In this document: positions 1 to 4,565 of the stretch, piece after piece
How positions within the stretch are numbered: the first letter of the stretch is position 1
Layout: each line of letters starts with the position of its first letter
NCBI GenBank assembly: GCA_964292495.1
Contig: CAXYVX010000029.1
Location: 1-7,485, forward strand
Origin: CAXYVX01 sp964292495
Lineage (GTDB): Bacteria > Patescibacteriota > Saccharimonadia > Saccharimonadales > Saccharimonadaceae
Length of the DNA: 7,485 nt
Reading direction: 5' to 3'
The notes under the pieces: generated by a model
The model's database searches: none
Told to the model about the DNA's origin: nothing
The model's input: only the letters and a program-made list of their open reading frames with translations
Translations under genes and position numbers: made by a program

Positions 1-2050
1 GTTTGGCGAAAACCGTACATGAACCATCGCTTGATGAGTGATTCGTTTGGTTGTCCTGCTGTGTCAAGATTGGGTTTGAGCTGTTTGCCCAAGTGCCGTT
101 ATCTGAGATTTGCAGGTGGTAATTGACGATCTGTCCAACCGTGGTTTGCGGCGAGACATTTACGACCACTTTGATTTCTTGACCCGGCATCAAAACTTGG
201 CCGCCTGACGGAGATGCTGGCGAATATTGAGAGGTCGGCAAAACGTTTCCGCTGTCGTCCACCACGCGCCATGAGACAGGCAGTGATTTTGTGGCTGTGC
301 TGCCGTTGACCACGCCAGATTTCGCGGAAATTGTGTAATTTAATGTCGCGGCGGTGCCGATTTGGGTTGATCCACCACTACAATCCTGGTTGCCGTTTGT
401 ATCGGCTGAGACGTTGCCCGTTCCGACAACTGAGACAGAGTAGTTATAGGCAACGTGTGCGCAGCGAGGTGTTGAAGTTGCATCGCCGCCGCTGGTTCCA
501 TTATTGTAGCTGCCTGGGCTGACGACAAATTCTGAGCACCAGATTTTTCCGGCGTCATTCGCGAAATTTACGTTCAGTGTGTTTTCAGATTGAGATGTTG
601 TGTCGTTGCCGTTTTTTATATCCGAATCATTGCTGTTGACTGGCCAAGAATTTTTTGAAAATGCGCTTCCCCATGTTCCTCCTGGGTTGACATTGTGGAC
701 GATAGAGATGTTTGTTGGCCCCCAGCGCTTTGTTGGACCGGAGTTTACGGCTTTGTGCGAAAAAGTTGCTGCGGCGGTAGCGTTGCCAGAAGTGCTGTTG
801 ATCGGCAAACAATTCGCGTGTGTGTTTGATTTATTTGATAGGTCGGTGCAGGTTGCAGTCGGCTGTTGGCCGTTGATATATGACTGCGGATTGGTGCTGT
901 ATTGGTATGGAGTGTTGACACAGGCCCACGGAGATGTCATCCATTGCCAGCTGCCATTATTCCAGCTGCTGCGTGCGTTTTGACAAGCGGTCGTTCCGAC
1001 ATCGTTTTGCGTGATGGTGTAGGTTGTATAATTTGAGTTCCCCATATTCGCAGCGCCCCAGTTCATTGTCCCCCAGGTTGACGTTCCGTTTGGCGACAAT
1101 CGTCCAATAGATTGGTAATTGTCAGCACTATTTCCGTTAGTGCATACCCCGAGAGCTGAATCCATCAAGTGGCCAGTCTTCGCATTTGGGTCAGCGGGAA
1201 ATGCTGACGGCGTGTTGTTCCATGCGCCGCCAGGAGCAAATCCTCCACGATAATTACAGAGGTCCATAGATGAAAACGTGGATAAATTTCCGTCGTTATT
1301 TTTAGCCTGGAACCACCAAGATATTTTGTCGCCAGGCGTGGCCTTGACCGTTCCAGAACCATTGGAACCTCTCGGCGCGGATGTCGTTCCGTCATATAAA
1401 TAGCCCTGAAAACGCTGCCCGGTTGAATTTCGCGAAGTGTCGTTATCCACCACCGCCGAAAGCGTTATGTTGTTCGTGTACATTGTCGGGATTGAAAACG
1501 AAATCGCCCAGCTGATCCACTGAGCAGGGTTATTGTTTGGATACACGCCAGTTGAGTTGTAGTTTTGGAGCGACGAAAATTTGATCTCGACATTTTTTCC
1601 CGAGCAAGCAGAAGAGTTTGAGATGTTTATTGTGATGGTGATTTTGTTGCTCGCTTTCGCGAAATAATTGTGCCCAGTTGTGACTGACGACGCCCCGCTT
1701 ATTGAGGCCGACGCGCATCCAGAAGGATTTATTCCGTCAATTCGCGTGCCATCAATGCGCATAATTCTGTCCGCATACACTGAGGGCGTCATGTTTTTAC
1801 CAACCGCGGTCAAATAAATGTGCGCCGTATAATTGTTCTGGTCGGTAGAAGTTTCAATGCCTTCGCAAAATCCGATGGTACCGCAAGAACCTTCTGGCGT
1901 GTATGTAACATGAAGCGGAACATTAACGTCGACTCCGTCCGCTGAAACCTTTTTTGCGCCAGTTATTGACAGCAATATCATCGTCGAGAAAATCGCGAAA
2001 GCTAAAAATAGCGCAGAAAACATCGTTCTTCTCTTTGAAATTATTCTCAT
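1..2050 (-). CDS. Large secreted, cysteine-containing surface protein, C-terminus beyond window
   Basis: The minus strand is open without a stop from the ATG at 2050-2048 to position 2, giving 683 visible codons; the gene continues past the left edge. The start is fixed by an SD (AGGAGGG, 2054-2060) and by an in-frame TAA directly before the ATG. Residues 1-9 are basic (MRIISKRRT), about 10-31 are hydrophobic, and V35-S36-A37 before D38 is a good signal peptidase I site, so export is well supported. The mature part is rich in Asn, Ser, Thr, Gly and Trp, with little charge. It has 14 cysteines (C56, C62, C112, C149, C265, C303, C356, C377, C401, C414, C505, C530, C557, C678), all after the cleavage site, which suggests disulfides. 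Residues about 564-660 alternate in a beta-sandwich-like way (Ig-like or similar). No catalytic motif or named family was recognised. A surface or attachment role is inference. Confidence 0.85.
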   Translation of the reverse strand, partial: MRIISKRRTMFSALFLAFAIFSTMILLSITGAKKVSADGVDVNVPLHVTYTPEGSCGTIGFCEGIETSTDQNNYTAHIYLTAVGKNMTPSVYADRIMRIDGTRIDGINPSGCASASISGASSVTTGHNYFAKASNKITITINISNSSACSGKNVEIKFSSLQNYNSTGVYPNNNPAQWISWAISFSIPTMYTNNITLSAVVDNDTSRNSTGQRFQGYLYDGTTSAPRGSNGSGTVKATPGDKISWWFQAKNNDGNLSTFSSMDLCNYRGGFAPGGAWNNTPSAFPADPNAKTGHLMDSALGVCTNGNSADNYQSIGRLSPNGTSTWGTMNWGAANMGNSNYTTYTITQNDVGTTACQNARSSWNNGSWQWMTSPWACVNTPYQYSTNPQSYINGQQPTATCTDLSNKSNTHANCLPINSTSGNATAAATFSHKAVNSGPTKRWGPTNISIVHNVNPGGTWGSAFSKNSWPVNSNDSDIKNGNDTTSQSENTLNVNFANDAGKIWCSEFVVSPGSYNNGTSGGDATSTPRCAHVAYNYSVSVVGTGNVSADTNGNQDCSGGSTQIGTAATLNYTISAKSGVVNGSTATKSLPVSWRVVDDSGNVLPTSQYSPASPSGGQVLMPGQEIKVVVNVSPQTTVGQIVNYHLQISDNGTWANSSNPILTQQDNQTNHSSSDGSCTVFAK

Positions 2051-2070
2051 TTACCCTCCTCTTTTTGCAT
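2047..2070 (-). other. Possible 7-codon uORF overlapping the surface-protein start
   Basis: In the leader of the surface-protein mRNA an ATG at 2070-2068 opens a 7-codon frame (MQKEEGK). Its TGA (2049-2047) overlaps the main ATG in an ATGA arrangement. A purine-rich GAGGTGG (2079-2085) sits 8 nt before this ATG and could serve as its SD. The main gene's SD lies inside the uORF. This layout would allow translational coupling, but a frame this short can arise by chance. Confidence 0.3.
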
Positions 2071-2135
2071 AAACAAATCCACCTCGCAGTTTCAAGGCAA
2101 AAAATCTGCCTACATATGTAAGACTTTCTAATTTT

Positions 2136-2163
2136 ATTATAGCACAATAAAACGTAAACACAA
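2136..2163 (-). promoter_or_regulatory. Extended -10 promoter for the surface-protein gene
   Basis: Reading the minus strand, TGCTATAAT (2136-2144) is a perfect -10 hexamer with the extended TG. A weak -35, TTGTGT (2158-2163), lies 16 nt upstream. Transcription would start near 2129, leaving a leader of about 80 nt that contains the 10-bp palindrome TACATATGTA (2111-2120) and the possible uORF. Confidence 0.7.
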
Positions 2164-2178
2164 TGATATTTCATAAAC

Positions 2179-2204
2179 AAAAAACGCGAAGCCAAAACTT
2201 CGCG
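2179..2204 (-). terminator. Intrinsic terminator of the 2225-2743 gene
   Basis: On the minus strand a 7-bp stem CGCGAAG / CTTCGCG (2198-2204 with 2185-2191) encloses a 6-nt loop and is followed by six T (2184-2179). It lies about 20 bp after the TAG stop. One stem arm is part of a TTCGCGAA palindrome (2199-2206). Confidence 0.8.
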
Positions 2205-2224
2205 AATTTTGAAATGAAACGCTT

Positions 2225-2743
2225 CTACAGAACAGCCTCAACTGCGGCCCATTCGGCTTCGCGATTGTCCTCAGGAACAATGATTGAAACTTGGTCGCCA
2301 ACGTGCGCCTTGAAAAACGTCACACTTGCGAGCAAAACGCGGAATTCGCGCTCGCCAGCCTCGACGTAATATGCGCCGTCGTGCTGAATCAGCTGCCCGA
2401 TGAGCTGTTTTCTCGCGACTGGGCCAATTTGTTTGTAAATAAAACTACCATCGTCTGTAATTGTCAATTTCAAAATGTCGCCTTCAACTAATTTTGATTT
2501 ACTGGCGTAGTTGGCTGGAACTGGATAAGCTTTTCCGTCCGCGTCATGCATTGTTTGGCCGTCAAAAACACCCTCAATCACTTTTCCAGCAACTTCTTCC
2601 GCTGTGCGAACTGGCATTCCTTCTTCGCCAGCAAGGCTCACCAAAAGTTCTTTCGCTGCTGCCAAATTTGTTTCTGCCTCTGAAATGAGCGCGCGCAAAC
2701 GCTTCACCTGCTTCTCAGGCAAATTTATATCACCGTTATCCAT
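2225..2743 (-). CDS. Conserved CPR-type protein of unknown function (172 aa)
   Basis: This soluble protein has no signal peptide or membrane segment. Residues about 9-38 are a charged, Leu/Ala-rich helix with coiled-coil character. Residues about 55-160 look like a beta-rich domain. It has recognisable blocks: V74-P75-A76-N77-Y78 followed by SKSKLVEGDILKLTI, then DGSFIYKQIGPV (98-109), and near the end ASVTFFKAHVGDQVSIIVPE (139-158). It ends with a short acidic/Trp motif (EWAAVEAVL). I recall proteins with these blocks in Patescibacteria genomes, always annotated as hypothetical; I cannot verify this here and know no function. The repeated valine-rich turns around G89-D90 and G149-D150 hint at a small barrel, which is inference. 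The start ATG at 2743 has only a weak SD (GAG about 10 nt upstream). The gene has its own promoter and terminator, so it is monocistronic. Confidence 0.85.
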   Translation of the reverse strand: MDNGDINLPEKQVKRLRALISEAETNLAAAKELLVSLAGEEGMPVRTAEEVAGKVIEGVFDGQTMHDADGKAYPVPANYASKSKLVEGDILKLTITDDGSFIYKQIGPVARKQLIGQLIQHDGAYYVEAGEREFRVLLASVTFFKAHVGDQVSIIVPEDNREAEWAAVEAVL

Positions 2744-2790
2744 AGACTGATTTCTCGCTTTCTGTCTCTGTTATTAAATTTTATGATTTT

Positions 2791-2819
2791 ATTCTACCAC
2801 CAAACATCCGCGAAATCAA
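2791..2819 (-). promoter_or_regulatory. Sigma70-type promoter for the 2225-2743 gene
   Basis: The minus strand carries TTGATT (2814-2819), a 17-nt spacer and TAGAAT (2791-2796), close to the consensus hexamers at ideal spacing. The start point would fall near 2784, about 40 nt before the ATG. Confidence 0.65.
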
Positions 2820-2900
2820 GACCATCAACTTTTTCCGCCAAACGACATTTTCCACAACCTCCACCGATGTTATCGCAAAAAACGTTGTCATAATGATGCA

Positions 2901-2916
2901 TTTTTTCGCGAAAAAA
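2901..2916. repeat. 16-bp perfect palindrome between divergent promoters
   Basis: TTTTTTCGCGAAAAAA is a perfect palindrome centred on the TTCGCGAA motif that recurs in this window. It lies between the minus promoter at 2791-2819 and the plus promoter at 2937-2965, where a dimeric protein could bind; no such protein is known from the sequence. Confidence 0.7.
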
Positions 2917-2924
2917 TCAAAATT

Positions 2925-2946
2925 CTTGCAAAAAACTTGCAAAAAA
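2925..2946. repeat. Two tandem copies of an 11-bp unit
   Basis: CTTGCAAAAAA is present twice without interruption (2925-2935 and 2936-2946). The second copy contains the -35 hexamer of the membrane-protein promoter. A spacing of one helical turn would place both copies on the same DNA face. Confidence 0.75.
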
Positions 2947-2965
2947 TTGTATTTAGTATTAAAAT
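2937..2965 (+). promoter_or_regulatory. Sigma70-type promoter for the small membrane-protein gene
   Basis: TTGCAA (2937-2942), a 17-nt spacer and TAAAAT (2960-2965) precede the ATG at 3011. The leader would be about 39 nt. It begins with a small hairpin, TCATC/GATGA (2972-2987), and ends with the SD. Confidence 0.65.
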
Positions 2966-3010
2966 AAATTATCATCGTAAGTGATGAAATAAAAAGAAAG
3001 AGGTGAAAAT

Positions 3011-3319
3011 ATGCCTCAGTTCATTCCAATTAACATTCAAATTTTGCTTATGAAATTGCTATATACAATTCCGGGCGCACTCATTGTTTTGCCAGTACTT
3101 GTATTTTTTGCAATTCGCAAGGAGAAAAAACGTGAATTTCCGCATCCAAAACGTGCGGCGTATACAATCGCCACATCGTATTTGTGCGCCACAATCACAT
3201 ATATCGGCATCACAAATGACGGTATAACTGTTTTGCGATTTATTGTATTTCTGGTAATTTCAATGTTCATTCTGGATTTAGTGGACAAGTCATTCAAAAA
3301 GATTGACCCGAATCCATAA
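3011..3319 (+). CDS. Small membrane protein, three predicted helices, unknown function
   Basis: The product is 102 residues long. Three hydrophobic stretches are visible: about 16-35, 49-68 and 73-90. The loop between the first two (36-48, R-K-E-K-K-R with several more basic residues) is strongly positive and so probably cytoplasmic. That predicts an outside N-terminus and an inside C-terminus (KSFKKIDPNP). There is no signal peptidase site, lipobox or recognisable enzymatic motif, and I do not recognise the family. The start is supported by GAGGTG 7 nt before the ATG and by a promoter at matching distance. The gene is monocistronic, and its TAA stop runs into a terminator stem. Confidence 0.8.
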   Translation: MPQFIPINIQILLMKLLYTIPGALIVLPVLVFFAIRKEKKREFPHPKRAAYTIATSYLCATITYIGITNDGITVLRFIVFLVISMFILDLVDKSFKKIDPNP

Positions 3320-3339
3320 CCGCTTCGTGCGGTTTTTTT
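3318..3339 (+). terminator. Intrinsic terminator of the small membrane-protein gene
   Basis: The stem AACCGC (3318-3323) / GCGGTT (3329-3334) has loop TTCGT, and the T run extends to 3339. The stem begins within the TAA stop codon. Confidence 0.85.
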
Positions 3340-3344
3340 ATACC

Positions 3345-3365
3345 AAAAAACCCCGTAAAACGGGG
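3345..3365 (-). terminator. Intrinsic terminator of the rplJ-rplL operon
   Basis: On the minus strand CCCCGT / ACGGGG forms a 6-bp GC-rich stem with a 3-nt loop (3351-3365), followed by six T (3350-3345). It lies about 45 bp after the rplL stop and faces the plus-strand terminator at 3318-3339, so the two convergent units are separated. Confidence 0.85.
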
Positions 3366-3409
3366 CTTTAAAGACAATCGGATCGTTTCGCGAAGTTCGC
3401 GTGGCGTAA

Positions 3410-3784
3410 TTAGTCGAGGCTGACAGTCGCGCCAGCTTCTTCGAGCTGTTTCTGCATCGCTTCTGCGTCGGCTTTCGCAACACCTTCTTTGACTGGTGCT
3501 GGTGCACCGTCGACGATAGCTTTTGCTTCGCCGAGGCCGAGGCCGGTGATTTCTTTGACGGCTTTGATGACAGCAACTTTCTGTGCGCCAGCGTCTTTCA
3601 ATGTGACGGTGAATTCGCTTTTTTCATCAGCAGCGTCAGCAGCCGCAGCTGCCGGGCCGGCAACAGCGACAGCCGCAGCTGCCGGTTCGATGCCGTAAGT
3701 TTCTTTCAATTCGTTTTTCAGATCGTTCACTTCAAGAACGGTCAATTTGGTCAGTTCTTCTGCCAATTTTTTGATATCTGCCAT
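3410..3784 (-). CDS. rplL: Large ribosomal subunit protein bL12 (L7/L12)
   Basis: This is the ribosomal stalk protein. Dimers bind L10 and recruit translation GTPases (EF-Tu, EF-G, IF2, RF3) to the 50S subunit. The 124-residue product has the normal length and three-part structure: an N-terminal dimerisation helix region (about 1-33), an Ala/Gly/Pro-rich hinge (about 34-54), and the globular C-terminal domain starting at KSEFTVTLKDAGAQKVAVIK. That domain contains the family's GLGLGEAKAIVDGAPAPVKE segment and ends EEAGATVSLD. The start is ATG 3784, preceded by AAGGAG at 6 nt; an ATG 45 bp upstream in the same frame adds an atypical basic extension and lacks an SD. rplJ lies 80 bp upstream in the same operon. 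No rpoB follows: a terminator ends the unit. Confidence 0.97.
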   Translation of the reverse strand: MADIKKLAEELTKLTVLEVNDLKNELKETYGIEPAAAAVAVAGPAAAAADAADEKSEFTVTLKDAGAQKVAVIKAVKEITGLGLGEAKAIVDGAPAPVKEGVAKADAEAMQKQLEEAGATVSLD

Positions 3785-3811
3785 ATCTTTCTCCTTCTTT
3801 AATTTTCGCGA

Positions 3812-3845
3812 AAAATCGCGAGTTGTCATGTGTTTCCGCGATTTT
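3812..3845. repeat. 9-bp inverted repeat in the rplJ-rplL gap
   Basis: AAAATCGCG (3812-3820) and CGCGATTTT (3837-3845) are perfect inverted copies separated by 16 bp. In the mRNA this could form a hairpin just upstream of the rplL SD. Such a structure could influence processing or the L12:L10 ratio; this is inference. Confidence 0.55.
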
Positions 3846-3864
3846 CACGCGAATAATTTGATTG

Positions 3865-4377
3865 CTATTTGCTTGCTTCAACCGCATTTAACAGAGAACC
3901 AAGTCCGTTGATACCGGACAAAATTCCATCGAGCGGGCTTTGAAGAGTCGCCACGACCTGAGCGATAAGCTCGTTTTTGGTCGGGAGATTTGCGAAAACT
4001 TCCGCTTCCGCCTCATTCATTATACCGTCAGCATTGAACGCACCCATGAGTTTGAGCGCCGGGTGAGTTTTCGCGAAATCCGCGAGAACTTTTGCCGGAA
4101 CAACTTCATCTTCATCTGAAAAAGCATACAAAACTTGCCCTTTCAAGCTCGAAGAATCCAATTCTTTCAAACCGTCATTGCTCTTCATAGCGACGCGCAC
4201 CAAGCGGTTTTTCACCACTTTGATTTTCACGCCCTGAGCTCGTGCAGCGCGGCGAAGTTCTTGCGTTTCAGCTACGGTTAAACCGGTGTAATTCGCAAAA
4301 ACGCTCATCTTTGCACTGGCGAGCAGTTCGTTCAGCTCAGCAACCAAATCTTGTTTTTTAGACTTGCTAATTGCCAT
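3865..4377 (-). CDS. rplJ: Large ribosomal subunit protein uL10
   Basis: L10 anchors the L7/L12 dimers to 23S rRNA at the stalk base and is the usual autorepressor of its own operon. The 170-residue product has the normal bacterial length. The N-terminal rRNA-binding domain shows family features: the basic start MAISKSKKQDLVAEL, then VFANYTGLTVAETQELRRAA (26-45) and VKIKVVKNRLVRVAM (50-64). The C-terminal part ends in a hydrophobic helix (about 132-168, NELIAQVVATLQSPLDGILS and after) that carries L12 dimers. The start ATG at 4377 has AGGAG 7 nt upstream. The gene is first in a two-gene operon with rplL, preceded by an L10-type leader and its own promoter. The usual upstream neighbours rplK and rplA are absent. 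Confidence 0.97.
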   Translation of the reverse strand: MAISKSKKQDLVAELNELLASAKMSVFANYTGLTVAETQELRRAARAQGVKIKVVKNRLVRVAMKSNDGLKELDSSSLKGQVLYAFSDEDEVVPAKVLADFAKTHPALKLMGAFNADGIMNEAEAEVFANLPTKNELIAQVVATLQSPLDGILSGINGLGSLLNAVEASK

Positions 4378-4402
4378 CTAAAATTCTCCTTTTGGTTATT
4401 AT

Positions 4403-4421
4403 TTTCGCGAAAAACGCGAAA
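4403..4421. repeat. 7-bp hairpin near the rplJ ribosome binding site
   Basis: TTTCGCG (4403-4409) and CGCGAAA (4415-4421) pair around a 5-nt loop. In the transcript the hairpin ends about 13 nt before the rplJ SD. No U-run follows, so it is not a terminator; it could block or stabilise the leader. The left arm is part of a TTCGCGAA copy (4404-4411). Confidence 0.55.
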
Positions 4422-4469
4422 TTTGACTAATTTTGAGATCCGATTGTTAAAATTCGCATCACCAAGTTT

Positions 4470-4530
4470 CGATAAGAAATTTACCTAGGCGAGAAATTAA
4501 GCTTTCGCACTCGCTGTCTTTGATAACGCT
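4470..4530 (-). ncRNA. L10 leader (ribosomal protein autoregulatory element)
   Basis: The leader of rplJ mRNA carries AAAGACAGCGAG, then TGCGAAAGC and TTAATTT, then CTCGCCTAGG (4481-4521, minus strand). GCGAG pairs with CTCGC, and an inner GC-GAAA-GC tetraloop hairpin lies between. From memory this matches the arrangement of the Rfam L10_leader element, where the RNA mimics the L10(L12)4 site on 23S rRNA and L10 binding represses the operon. The position, about 100 nt before rplJ and just after a promoter, is as expected. Exact boundaries are approximate. Confidence 0.75.
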
Positions 4531-4536
4531 TCCTCT

Positions 4537-4565
4537 ATAATATCAAACTTTTCGCGAAAACTCAA
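4537..4565 (-). promoter_or_regulatory. Promoter of the rplJ-rplL operon
   Basis: On the minus strand TTGAGT (4560-4565), a 17-nt spacer and TATTAT (4537-4542) precede the L10 leader. The -35 overlaps the TGA stop of the upstream Rel-like gene (4562-4564). The palindrome TTTTCGCGAAAA fills most of the spacer, where a bound protein would directly affect polymerase. The leader would be about 150 nt. Confidence 0.7.

Noticed and set aside
600..983. Plus-strand open frame of 127 codons
   Set aside because: It lies antisense inside the continuous 683-codon surface-protein frame, lacks an SD and has no family resemblance.
2848..2856. TTTTCCACA matching the DnaA-box consensus
   Set aside because: It is a single site with no cluster, no AT-rich unwinding element and no dnaA/dnaN nearby; expected by chance.
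3037..3576. Minus-strand open frame of 179 codons
   Set aside because: It overlaps rplL in another frame, both terminators and the membrane-protein gene; clearly a shadow.
3785..3829. 15-residue N-terminal extension of L7/L12
   Set aside because: The upstream ATG has no SD and lies in a hairpin loop; the ATG at 3784 has AAGGAG at 6 nt and gives the usual L12 start MADIKKL.
4548..4561. Palindrome after the Rel-like stop as a terminator
   Set aside because: The self-complementary TTTTCGCGAAAA leaves almost no loop and no T run follows; it lies within the rplJ promoter instead.
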